From: Acinetobacter indicus CIP 110367
Lineage (GTDB): Bacteria; Pseudomonadota; Gammaproteobacteria; Pseudomonadales; Moraxellaceae
Assembly: GCF_000488255.1 (NCBI RefSeq)
Contig: NZ_KI530754.1
Location: 1-64,000, forward strand
Direction of reading: 5' to 3'
Length of the DNA stretch: 64,000 nt
Below the pieces are notes generated by a model. The model was given only the letters and a program-made list of their open reading frames with translations. It had not been told where the DNA came from and did no database searches. This document shows, piece by piece, positions 46,215 through 55,346 of this stretch. The position numbers and the translations under genes are program-made. How positions within the stretch are numbered: position 1 is the first letter of the stretch; every line of letters starts with the position of its first letter.

Positions 46215-48902
46215 TTATTTCAGCATCAGTCTTAAGTTTTCTGGGGTTAAATAAGCCAGTTGCAGACTATTATTAGCGCTTAACTGGGTCCATTGCTGGT
46301 TAGCCCCACCGGTACAGCCATAGCGGATTAAACGGGCACGATTGTCTTTTAAATAGCCATGTTCCAGATCAAAACATTGAGCACCCTGGCGGATGGTTCC
46401 GGTTTCTGTATGCATTGTCCACACCTGACTGTCCTGTGTGGTGCTACAGCTGGCCAGTGTTACCACATTGCTGTTATTGCTTAAACACAAATCTATCTCG
46501 GCTTTACTATGAATCCGGCCCAAACCATCATAAATCCATTGCTCGGTGTCATCTCCGGTACAGGCGCTTGCACCACTGATATAGACATTTTTCTGACCTG
46601 TCGCCAGAGTTTCCACTTTCAAACAGTTATTTCTGTTTTTAAGTAGCGTTGCTTCAGCCAGAAGATCTTCATTGGCCAGTCCCAACTGCGTCACGAAGCC
46701 TTCCAGCGCTGTTTGCGCTTCAGGTTTTGCATGCTCCAGATCGGCACGGTAGACATTCATCCAGCGATTCAAACGGTAGATGTTCTGTTGCTGCTGTTCA
46801 TAACGCTGCAACTGCTGCTGAGCTAGTGCACTCAATTCATGACGATTTTCTGCATAAGAATCATATAGTAATTGTGCAGCTGGCTTTAAAGCGATCACCG
46901 CCTGATTGGCCTGTGCTTCCAATTCTGCTGGAATTCCGGCAATTCCACTTTTCTAAGCGCCGTATAACCATCCTCACGTCCAATTTTTACAGCAGCTGAA
47001 ATGGCAGTGCCGTATTGAGGCATCGTAAGTGTCGATAATAATTTCTCGGCTTCATTGGCTTTTTGCAGTACAAATTAACCTGTTGCGGCTGATCTGTAAT
47101 GGCCAGGTTCACATGCAGCTTATTGGCATTACCACGCATACGATGAGGTGCCAAAGCCACGTTCTGGCTGCGATTGGTATATTGAACATCTAACCAGCAA
47201 GCCGCCTGCTCTGCGCCACGCTGTGCAGCCGGCAAATCATAGACATTGCCCCAGTTGCTGCGTGCTGCCGGATACAACACCCCTTGCTGGGTTTCCGGAT
47301 CATAGCCGCCAATAATGGTAATCACCGGCACCCCAAATAAACGCGGTTTTAAATAATAGCCATCGGCGCTGTTATACCAGACCTCGCTTGAATTCGGCAC
47401 TTTCGGATAGACCACTTCCATCTGGCGGCTGTCCGGATTCCAGCGTTTATAGCCGGATGGCGAGCTTTCATCCCACACATGACGATTGGTAAAATGCGAC
47501 TGGATACGCAAAAAGGTACTATAACCGGTGTAATGGGTATAACGTGAAATACTGCTATTGGTGGCACCGCCTGACATGGCATCCCAACCATACGGATACA
47601 GTTTCAGGAAATTTAGCACCCCGTTTTTGCCATCGCCCAGATTGGAGGATTGCCAAGCCAAATTACCGCGCATTTTGTTGCGATAGCCTATATAGCCCCA
47701 GCCACTATCGGCATGATGTGCCGACCAGAAATAATTGGTGGTGGTATCATCTACTTTAAAAGAGCCCGGATAATGGCCTAAACCATAATGATGGCCAATT
47801 TCATGGCTAAATTCGTTACCCACCGAGTTATACAGGGTCAACATGCCGTTACCGCCACTCAAGCCATGGGTCTGTTCACCATTGCTATATTTACCCCGCG
47901 CATGGTGAGTTACCACAGTTTGAGTCAGTTGAGGCTGTTGCTGACTGAGCATCGAAGCACTGGTCACCCCCAGTTGGCCAAGTTAATTCCCACACTAAAG
48001 GTCGATTTCGCCGTGTTTTCACGCATATCCCCCGAATAAACACCGCCTTCGCCTGCACTTTGACTGTCGTAGATGGTGCCGTTGGCCACCATCACCCGAT
48101 CCAGCTGAATATCATCATATTTAGCCACCGTCATGTGCGCTGCCGGAATGGTCTGGAAATAGTCTGTGCCTGAATTTTCCGGTTCAAGCAGCATGGCATG
48201 TCCTGTTGAATGTGGCGGCGCAGTGAGCAGTCCAATCCGGATATTATTTAGTACCAGTTCACCAGGCGCAGCAAAATCAATCTGCTCTGCCAGTAAATCA
48301 CCACTGCGGTTTTTGCTGTCAATGATCCGTAATTTTAAGCCCGGACGTACCTCATCCCAGTTTAAGCGCGCTGACCAGGCCCGTTTACTGTAGCGCACTT
48401 CTGCACGGCCATCACGATTGCTCTGGTCCGAGGCCGGAATTTGAGTCGGATCAGCCAGGTTGATACGGCGTAACAGCCGTTCATTCTGATACACCTCAAC
48501 CTGCAGTGCATTAATCTGATCCATCTCCTGCACCGGTGTGATTAATAACAATGCCTCCCGTTCTGCGGTTAAACGTGGCATTTTTTTCTCTTCGTTACCA
48601 TTCGGGTCAACCACATGGCCTTGGGCAAACTGCACCATCGCCTGCAAAGAACCTGTTAAATCATTACGCACTTCACGTGATTCAGACTGGGCATTAAAAT
48701 CATAAAAACCCAAAACAGATGGACTTACCACATCTTGCGTTGGCTCAGGATAATGACTTCCATGCAGCGGAGCATCTGGTGCTGTCCCATTGTTCGGCTG
48801 TTGACTTTCTCCATCACTACCACCACCGCCACATGCCGTCAGCATAAACGACAATATACTTACACTTAACAAACTAAGCGGAAACTTGATCACACTTTTC
48901 AC
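46215..48902 (-). pseudogene. StcE/TagA-like M66 metalloprotease lipoprotein, broken by three frameshifts
   Basis: Read with three single-base corrections, this is one protein of about 896 residues, close to the 898 of StcE. It has a lipoprotein signal ('SFMLTACGGGG'), an M66 N-terminal region, the zinc site HEIGHHYGLGHYP (47773-47805), and a C-terminal ricin-type lectin domain with QxW-like repeats ('TEQWIYDGLGR', 'DSQVWTMH', 'NQQWTQLS'). M66 enzymes cut mucin-type glycoproteins. The frame breaks at a G run (47967-47971), an A run (47060-47064) and an A run (46949-46952), each one base short of the continuous frame. The signal peptide and catalytic site are thus in different frames, so no secreted active enzyme is expected. 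Sequencing error is the alternative. Confidence 0.85.
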
Positions 48903-49253
48903 TATTTATTTTACCCCAATGTCAAATTATGACTAAAAATAAAAAAATAAACACATATTTTTCAATGATTTAAGAAATTATATTAGAGTAATTTAAAATC
49001 TAAAGCAATGTGTTGTACTTTATTGGACAGAGAAAGAGACAGCTTATTTTTATTTTTTTTAAATGATGGACAAAAATGCAGCAGAAAAGAAAATTTTGAT
49101 TTAGGCGGTTTTTAGACAAACAAGACTCTTGCACCCCAATAGAAATAGGCGTAACACATAGTCATTTTAGGTGGATTTTTTTTGAGTGTGAGCAAGATAT
49201 ATTAAAGCCAGCCATAGCTCACCTTCACAAACCATCCCCAGCGCAAATTTATA
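48903..49253. other. AT-rich intergenic region upstream of the M66 gene
   Basis: No gene is seen. The region contains long A/T runs and the candidate promoter at 48980-49008 for the M66 gene. There is no visible terminator for the histidine phosphatase gene. Confidence 0.7.
48980..49008 (-). promoter_or_regulatory. Promoter of the M66 protease gene
   Basis: On the minus strand -35 TTGCTT (49003-49008) and -10 TAATAT (48980-48985) are 17 bp apart, placing the start about 70 nt before the ATG. Confidence 0.5.
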
Positions 49254-49988
49254 TTAAACTTTTTGATGAAACTGCGAGATATCCAAGGTATGTACTTTGC
49301 CGCGCCAGATCCATTTCAACTGTGATTCCAGAAAATTTTCACCTTCAAACCAGACAAACAGCCCTTCCATCATTTGTGGCCAGTCTTCCTGTGACACCTC
49401 ATTACGCCCTGAAATTACCGCAATAATCGCAGCCAGAATGGTGTCATGACTGACCGCCAGACTTAGGCCGCCCGGACTGTTAGGATGAGTGTTATAAATC
49501 AGTTCCAGCACATCCACCACGCCATGAATCGGATGTTTCATGCCCGGCAAGGCATTATTGACAAAGCTGTTAATAAAGCCCAACGCACCCTGCTGACGAA
49601 AATATGGCCCGGCCTGCTTGATGTCCAGCACAAAACTGCCCGGCTCAACCAGCAAACCCTGCTCGACAATTTCAATATGATGGGTATTTGGCGCAATATG
49701 TACCGAGTCGGCGCCTTCAATCATTAAGGCGGCAGTATCGACACAGCGCTGGATCGGACTAGAGATACAATGCTGAATGGCGCGTCCGCTATGGTCAATG
49801 AGATAAGCCCCCCATTTTTGCGCCAGTTCACGCCCCGGACCGGTTAACTGCAAATCATAGCCCGCCAGCCCCTGTCCAGCCACATTTTCACGAATGGAAT
49901 GCCGGGTAAACAAGGTCACGGGAGTATGTACATCGGGCAATAAATCAATTGCCTTTAACATACTCGGTGGAAGCAGCTCTAACGCCAT
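49254..49988 (-). CDS. Histidine phosphatase superfamily protein
   Basis: The 244-residue cytosolic protein has the phosphatase signature as 'TLFTRHSIRENV' (RHS in place of the common RHG), 'LTGPGRELAQKWG', the second Arg in 'CISSPIQRCVDTA', and the late catalytic His in 'LAVSHDTILAAIIAVI'. This branch resembles acid-phosphatase-like rather than phosphoglycerate mutase enzymes. The substrate is not known. No strong ribosome site is visible. Confidence 0.82.
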   Translation of the reverse strand: MALELLPPSMLKAIDLLPDVHTPVTLFTRHSIRENVAGQGLAGYDLQLTGPGRELAQKWGAYLIDHSGRAIQHCISSPIQRCVDTAALMIEGADSVHIAPNTHHIEIVEQGLLVEPGSFVLDIKQAGPYFRQQGALGFINSFVNNALPGMKHPIHGVVDVLELIYNTHPNSPGGLSLAVSHDTILAAIIAVISGRNEVSQEDWPQMMEGLFVWFEGENFLESQLKWIWRGKVHTLDISQFHQKV

Positions 49989-50043
49989 GGATCAAGCCAA
50001 ATACAAAGGTGTTAAGCCCACTATAGCATGTTGGCAAATTAGC

Positions 50044-50901
50044 TCAATGTTCATTCGCCATAAGTGCTAGAGCACGCAAGGCAATCTCTTTCATTTCGGC
50101 ATTTTTATAGGCAATAAAATTGCCATTTAACAGCGTATCACGATGGTTATATAAAAATGGCCGTCCCTGAAAATCAATCAGGCCACCGCCAATCCGTTCA
50201 ATCAGGCATTGGCCAGCACTGGTGTCCCATTCACTGGTTGGGTGAAAACGCGGATATAAATCCACTTTATCTTCCAGCATCATGCAGAACTTATAAGCAC
50301 TGCCAGCACGAAAAACCGTATAGTCCTGTTCAATCGTAGCGAGCGCCTGTAGATACTGCTCATAGACCGGTTTATTTTGGCTACTTTGACTTAAACCGAC
50401 TTGAATCTGCTGACCACTGTCTACATATAGATAGGCGTACCATTGCTGTTGCTGGATATTAAACCGTAGCGGCAGGCCCTGTTTGGGGCAGATATACACC
50501 GTTTGCTCGCCCGGAATCGCCAGAATGGCAAAGGTGGTATGAATGCCTTCGACCAGACTCAGGTTAATGGTAAATTCCGGACGTTGATGTAAAAACTCTT
50601 TGGTGCCATCGAGTGGATCAAGCAGCCAGAACGTGTCCCACCGCGCCCGATCATAAACTGCGCCTTCTTCTGACAGTAGCGGCACATCTGGAAACTGCTG
50701 GGCCAGCTGTTCTGTAATGAAGGCATTCACCCGAAAATCGGCCTGGGTTACGGGCGATTCATCGCTTTTGTGTTCAATATCAAAATCGGCACCGGAACAA
50801 TAACGCTGATATTCTTCTCGCAAGATTTCACATGCCTGTGTCACAATGGGCATCAGCTGCAAAATCAGTGGATCTTGTGGTGCTGTGGTTTTTTTAAACA
50901 T
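50044..50901 (-). CDS. cysQ: 3'(2'),5'-bisphosphate nucleotidase CysQ
   Basis: CysQ removes 3'-phosphate from PAP formed in sulfate assimilation. The 285-residue protein belongs to the inositol monophosphatase fold: 'DESPVTQADFRVNAFI', 'LLSEEGAVYD', the metal-binding 'FWLLDPLDGTKEFL', and 'WDTSAGQCLIERIGG'. The start at 50901 has AAGG six bases upstream. The start codon is only 12 bp from that of the divergent yrfG gene. CysQ is somewhat longer than the E. coli enzyme (246) because of a central insertion. Confidence 0.92.
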   Translation of the reverse strand: MFKKTTAPQDPLILQLMPIVTQACEILREEYQRYCSGADFDIEHKSDESPVTQADFRVNAFITEQLAQQFPDVPLLSEEGAVYDRARWDTFWLLDPLDGTKEFLHQRPEFTINLSLVEGIHTTFAILAIPGEQTVYICPKQGLPLRFNIQQQQWYAYLYVDSGQQIQVGLSQSSQNKPVYEQYLQALATIEQDYTVFRAGSAYKFCMMLEDKVDLYPRFHPTSEWDTSAGQCLIERIGGGLIDFQGRPFLYNHRDTLLNGNFIAYKNAEMKEIALRALALMANEH

Positions 50902-50913
50902 AGATAGCCTTAT

Positions 50914-51600
50914 ATGTCGAATTATTCTGATCAACCCACCATCATCTTTGACATGGATGGTACGCTGCTTGACCTTGCCTATGATGATTTCATCTGGAAT
51001 GAGCTGTTACCGGTCCGCTATGCCGAGTTGCATCAGTGCAGTCTGGCCGAAAGCCGGGATACCCTGTTCCAGTTTTATCAGGAACACAACCATACCCTCA
51101 ACTGGTATTCATCGCGCTTCTGGACCAGTAAAGTCGGGGTCGATGTACTGGCCATGCAGATTGAGCACAAACATAAGGTGGCTTTAAGACCGGGCTGTAT
51201 CGAGCTGCTCGATTACCTAAAAGCCAATGGCTATCCAATCTGGCTGGCCACCAATGCCGACTGCGCCGGACTGGCCTTTAAACTTGAGCAAACCGGTCTG
51301 ACCAACTATTTTGATGTCATGATCAGCAGTGAAAGCGTTGGACATGCCAAAGAATTTGTCGAATTCTGGCAACACCTGGCACAGCAGCATCCTTTTGATC
51401 CTGCCCGCTGTTACTTTATTGATGATACCGAAAAAGTACTCAATGGTGCAGCAAAATTCGGTATTCAACAGCTGCTGACCATTCAGCAGCCTTCATCAGG
51501 CAAAGCAGCCCGTGCAGACAGCCGTTATCCGATGCTGCATGCGCTGACCGACCTGATTCCCCTATTGCAACACGCTGAGGAAAACAAAATATATGCCTAA
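50914..51600 (+). CDS. yrfG: HAD-family GMP/IMP nucleotidase YrfG
   Basis: The 228-residue HAD hydrolase has motif I 'DMDGTLLDL' (14-22), motif II in 'IWLATNADC', and motif IV 'CYFIDDTEKVLNGAAKFG'. It dephosphorylates purine nucleotides in E. coli. It overlaps hslR by eight bases, and this pair is also adjacent in E. coli (yrfG-hslR). An in-frame TAG just upstream fixes the start at 50914, and no Shine-Dalgarno is visible before it. Confidence 0.92.
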   Translation: MSNYSDQPTIIFDMDGTLLDLAYDDFIWNELLPVRYAELHQCSLAESRDTLFQFYQEHNHTLNWYSSRFWTSKVGVDVLAMQIEHKHKVALRPGCIELLDYLKANGYPIWLATNADCAGLAFKLEQTGLTNYFDVMISSESVGHAKEFVEFWQHLAQQHPFDPARCYFIDDTEKVLNGAAKFGIQQLLTIQQPSSGKAARADSRYPMLHALTDLIPLLQHAEENKIYA

Positions 51601-52033
51601 ATCTGCTCAACACGAAGCTGTAGAAAGCATGCGTATTGACAAGTGGCTCTGGGCGGCCCGCTTTTTTAAAACCCGTTCAATTGCCAAAGCGGCCATTGAA
51701 GGCGGCAAGGTGCATCATAATGGTGAGCGCGTCAAAGTTTCCAAGGAAATCCGGGTTGGTATGGAGCTGACCATACAACAGGGCTTTGACCGCAAAACGG
51801 TCAAAGTACTGTCTTTATCGGCAGTCCGTGGTCCGGCACCGGTGGCCCAGCAACTTTATGAAGAAACTGAGGTCAGTATTGCTCGTCGGGAATTGATTGC
51901 ATCACAAAGAAAGTTGCATAATCTAGCACGGCCTGATCATCGTCCAAGTAAAAAAGACCGACGACAAATCAGTAAATTTAAACAAGAAAATGATCAGTCC
52001 TATGACCAGTCCTGGTCATATCATGATGATTAA
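51593..52033 (+). CDS. hslR: Heat-shock protein 15 (Hsp15), S4 RNA-binding domain
   Basis: The 146-residue basic protein has an S4 domain near the N-terminus ('MRIDKWLWAARFFKTRSIAKAAIEGGKVHHNGERVK...'). It helps recycle stalled 50S subunits with nascent chains in E. coli. The C-terminus is a long basic helix. It overlaps the end of yrfG, so it is translationally coupled. Confidence 0.93.
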   Translation: MPKSAQHEAVESMRIDKWLWAARFFKTRSIAKAAIEGGKVHHNGERVKVSKEIRVGMELTIQQGFDRKTVKVLSLSAVRGPAPVAQQLYEETEVSIARRELIASQRKLHNLARPDHRPSKKDRRQISKFKQENDQSYDQSWSYHDD

Positions 52034-52099
52034 TTTTGGGCGTCAGAATGTGTCGCAAGGCCACTGATTTTCATAGAAGAGAAACATAAATTCTGTCAC

Positions 52100-52147
52100 T
52101 ATACTCGGGTGGAAAGAGTTTGAAGTACATACATCCACTTGAGTATA
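52100..52147 (+). promoter_or_regulatory. Inverted repeat in the recA leader
   Basis: TATACTCGGGTGGA (52100-52113) and TCCACTTGAGTATA (52134-52147) pair in 12 of 14 positions around a 20-base loop, 32 bases before the recA start. I recall that recA of A. baumannii has a regulatory structured 5' UTR, and this fits. No LexA-type SOS box was seen, as expected for Acinetobacter, which lacks LexA. Confidence 0.65.
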
Positions 52148-52178
52148 TTGTTTGGTGACATCGTATTGAGGTTGTAAG

Positions 52179-53222
52179 ATGGATGAGAATAAAAGCAAGG
52201 CGCTAAATGCTGCCCTAAGCCAGATTGAAAAACAGTTTGGTAAAAACACAGTAATGCGTCTTGGTGACAATACCGTACAAGCTGTAGAAGCAGTATCTAC
52301 CGGTTCATTAACGCTGGATATCGCGCTCGGTATTGGTGGTTTACCAAAAGGCCGTATTATTGAAATTTATGGCCCTGAATCTTCAGGTAAAACCACAATG
52401 ACCCTGCAAGCCATTGCGGAATGTCAAAAAGCCGGCGGCACCTGTGCCTTTATTGATGCCGAACATGCTCTTGATCCTCAATATGCGCGCAAACTGGGTG
52501 TAGATATTGATAACCTGCTGGTCTCGCAACCGGACAACGGTGAACAGGCGCTGGAAATTGCCGACATGCTGGTACGTTCAGGCGCAATTGACCTGATCGT
52601 TGTCGACTCTGTTGCAGCCCTGACCCCACGTGCCGAAATTGAAGGCGAAATGGGTGATTCACATATGGGCTTGCAGGCTCGTCTGATGAGCCAGGCGCTA
52701 CGTAAAATTACTGGTAATGCCAAACGTTCTAACTGTATGGTGATCTTCATTAACCAGATCCGTATGAAGATTGGTGTGATGTTTGGTAGCCCGGAAACCA
52801 CCACTGGTGGTAACGCACTGAAATTCTATGCCTCAGTACGTTTAGATATTCGCCGTGTTGGTCAGGTTAAAGAAGGTGACGAAATTGTCGGTTCTGAAAC
52901 CAAAGTAAAAGTGGTGAAGAACAAGATGGCACCTCCGTTCCGTGAAGCGCTGTTCCAGATTCTGTACGGCAAAGGTGTGAACCATTTAGGTGAACTGGTC
53001 GACCTGGCTGTGCAGCAAGAGATTGTGCAAAAAGCTGGTGCCTGGTATTCATATCAAGGTGAAAAGATTGGCCAAGGTAAAAACAATACCATTCGCCATC
53101 TGGAAGAACATCCTGAACTGGCACAGACCATTGAAAAAGTGATTCGTGAACAACTGTTAACCACAGGCAATGTGGTGGAAGAAAAAGACGAAGAGGAACC
53201 TGACTTTTCATTAGATCTGTAA
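52179..53222 (+). CDS. recA: Recombinase RecA
   Basis: The 347-residue protein has Walker A 'GPESSGKTT' (about 65-73), Walker B '[10 protein letters not shown]', loop L1 '[22 protein letters not shown]', and L2 '[25 protein letters not shown]'. It performs strand exchange and activates the UmuDAb-type DNA damage response in this genus. The C-terminus is acidic (EEPDFSLDL). It is followed by a terminator-like hairpin and then recX. Confidence 0.99.
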   Translation: MDENKSKALNAALSQIEKQFGKNTVMRLGDNTVQAVEAVSTGSLTLDIALGIGGLPKGRIIEIYGPESSGKTTMTLQAIAECQKAGGTCAFIDAEHALDPQYARKLGVDIDNLLVSQPDNGEQALEIADMLVRSGAIDLIVVDSVAALTPRAEIEGEMGDSHMGLQARLMSQALRKITGNAKRSNCMVIFINQIRMKIGVMFGSPETTTGGNALKFYASVRLDIRRVGQVKEGDEIVGSETKVKVVKNKMAPPFREALFQILYGKGVNHLGELVDLAVQQEIVQKAGAWYSYQGEKIGQGKNNTIRHLEEHPELAQTIEKVIREQLLTTGNVVEEKDEEEPDFSLDL

Positions 53223-53256
53223 GACTCAACTGTTGAGACTTTAGACATTACACAAT

Positions 53257-53276
53257 ACGCCCTACGGGGCGTTTTG
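53257..53276 (+). terminator. Terminator between recA and recX
   Basis: ACGCCC pairs with GGGCGT around TACG, followed by TTTG. Read-through would allow low recX expression, as in E. coli. Confidence 0.7.
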
Positions 53277-53311
53277 TTATTATGCTGATGGCCCTTTTCT
53301 GCGAGATGCTT

Positions 53312-53923
53312 ATGTCAGATGCAAAATTCACTAAACTGTTGGACTATGAAACCTTAAAGCAGCAATTTGGCGATGCAGAAGATCAGCCAGCACCATCTGT
53401 ATCTGCAACTGCCCCGCCTGAATTTGATCCTGAAGAACGTTTATTCGATCATAATAACAGTCAGGAACACAAACCAGGTTTAAGCGGTTCACGTTTGCGC
53501 TCTTATGCCTTTGCAGTCCTGACCCGTAAAGAATATTCCAAAGCTGAACTGATTGAGAAACTGGCGCTGTATGCAGAAAACCGTGAAGAAGTGGTCGTTT
53601 TGGTCGATGAACTGTCACGCGAGAATTACCAGAGTGACCAGCGTGTGGCCGAAACCCTGCTGTCCAGCCAAAAGCGCAAAGGCAAAGGCCCCAATCAGAT
53701 TAAAATGAAGCTGAAAAGCAAAAAAATTGATACCGCTTTAATTTCAGAAGAACTGAAAGAAACCGACTGGGTGCAGCAAGCCTACGAATTAAAAGTTAAA
53801 AAGTTTGGTCCTGATGTCACGAAAGACCCGAAACTGAAAGCCAGACAGATCCGCTTTTTAATGTATCGTGGGTTTGAAATGGATGCGATTATGAAGGCGA
53901 TTAACCGTAAAGCAGAAGATTAA
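53312..53923 (+). CDS. recX: Regulatory protein RecX
   Basis: RecX limits RecA filaments. The 203-residue protein has an acidic N-terminal extension of about 55 residues, then the RecX helical repeats ('RLRSYAFAVLTRKEYSKAELIEKL', 'QRVAETLLSSQKRKGKGPNQIKMKLKSKKI', 'RQIRFLMYRGFEMDAIMKAI'). It lies immediately after recA. I use the ATG at 53312; ATGs 10 and 2 codons upstream are also open. Confidence 0.9.
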   Translation: MSDAKFTKLLDYETLKQQFGDAEDQPAPSVSATAPPEFDPEERLFDHNNSQEHKPGLSGSRLRSYAFAVLTRKEYSKAELIEKLALYAENREEVVVLVDELSRENYQSDQRVAETLLSSQKRKGKGPNQIKMKLKSKKIDTALISEELKETDWVQQAYELKVKKFGPDVTKDPKLKARQIRFLMYRGFEMDAIMKAINRKAED

Positions 53924-54051
53924 AAACTGAATCTAGAGATGTAGATAAGCATCTAACTAGGATGAAACATCGACAAATATAAGAAAATAATATAGGGATT
54001 AAATCGAAAGGAAATTAAAAAGAAAAAAGCGATATTCTAAGAATTATAAAA

Positions 54052-54170
<119 letters not shown>

Positions 54171-54434
54171 CAGAAACAGAGTATAGACAATTTTATTGAA
54201 CTTGCAAGTCCTGATTGCGCTTTTATATAAATCAGCCATCTATTTGATTATTAAAAAAACAGTTTGTATTTAATTGGTTATTTTGCAACAGAATTCCGAG
54301 AATTTTGACAGACGCCTAATTCATGACAACTTTGTAAAAGCTTATTGCAATTCGGGTTCGGGCCGTTTTTAATGTGCACATGATGATTTGGAATGAGCCC
54401 TTTCCTGACCGCACATTCCCAGTAAAGATAAAAG

Positions 54435-55301
54435 ATGGATATGAAAATGATGCTAAAAAAGCATACGCTCTGTGCACTCACCCTGCTCTGCTCTGCGCCA
54501 GCACTGGCCAATATTCCCATTGAATCACGCGGCTTAAGTCAGAACAGCGGCAGCGCCAGCACCCCGGCGGCCATTGGCGCCTCCAATAGCGGCGCTCCGG
54601 TCACCACCAACCTGAACTGGCAATTGATGCAAAAAAACCAGCAGCTTGAAAATGATATTCGCACCCTGCGTGGCAAAATGGAAGAACAGGAAAACGAGAT
54701 TGCCCAGCTCAAGCATGAACTGACCAACCGTTATACCGATTTAGACCAGCGTCTTGAACTGCTGAACCAGAAAATTGATCCGGAAGCGGCACCTGCTGTA
54801 GAGGAGGATAATCAACAGGATAGTTCTCCCAGTACAGCCAGCAGCAGCCAACCCACCAGTAACCCCGTAAATAATACCGCTGCCCCAGCACCAGCAGCGA
54901 CCACCGTGGTTAGCACACAAAGCTCGACGGAAGAACTGGAAAAAGCCGCCTATACCATTGCTTTGGATGCCTATAAACAAGGCGGGGCCAAAAAAGCCAT
55001 TGCCCCGATGCAGAACTTTATTAAAAACCATCCTAATAGCGTGTATATCAGCAATGCCTATTTCTGGCTGGCCGAGTTTAATCTGGCAATTGAACCGACC
55101 AATTACAGCGAAGCCAAAAAGAATTTTGAAATTGTTGCCAGCAAATATCCAAATTCGTCTAAAGCCTCCAATGCGGTGTATCGTCTGTATAGCATTGCCA
55201 AAAATGTCGACAAGAATGATGCACTGGCCGCGCAGTATCGTAGCACCCTGCTGACCAAATACCCGTCTTCCCAGGAAGCCGGCTTTGTGAAAAGCTCATA
55301 A
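54435..55301 (+). CDS. cpoB: Cell division coordinator CpoB (YbgF), Tol-Pal associated
   Basis: The 288-residue periplasmic protein has a signal peptide (ending ALA-NIPIE), an N-terminal coiled coil (about 62-113) that would trimerise, a Ser/Pro/Ala/Asn-rich linker (about 115-160), and a C-terminal TPR domain of three repeats ('AAYTIALDAYKQGGAKKAIAPMQNFIKNHPNS'). It coordinates peptidoglycan synthesis and outer-membrane constriction with TolA. Neither tol nor pal is in this window. The start is at 54435 with a weak ribosome site. Confidence 0.88.
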   Translation: MDMKMMLKKHTLCALTLLCSAPALANIPIESRGLSQNSGSASTPAAIGASNSGAPVTTNLNWQLMQKNQQLENDIRTLRGKMEEQENEIAQLKHELTNRYTDLDQRLELLNQKIDPEAAPAVEEDNQQDSSPSTASSSQPTSNPVNNTAAPAPAATTVVSTQSSTEELEKAAYTIALDAYKQGGAKKAIAPMQNFIKNHPNSVYISNAYFWLAEFNLAIEPTNYSEAKKNFEIVASKYPNSSKASNAVYRLYSIAKNVDKNDALAAQYRSTLLTKYPSSQEAGFVKSS

Positions 55302-55346
55302 CCCAAAAGCCTCAGATGAGTCTTTTTTATAACAGCAGGATCGTGT

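Noticed and set aside
46987..47967. Middle and outer M66 segments as separate genes
   Set aside because: Their starts (GTG, TTG) lack ribosome sites, and the domains join into one StcE-length protein when single bases are restored.
47964..47975. Programmed -1 frameshift at the G run of the M66 gene
   Set aside because: There is no classical slippery heptamer in frame and no clear stimulating structure. Two further shifts in the same gene make programmed recoding unlikely.
52034..52178. LexA/SOS box before recA
   Set aside because: No CTG-N10-CAG type palindrome is present. The inverted repeat found there is too long and differently arranged.
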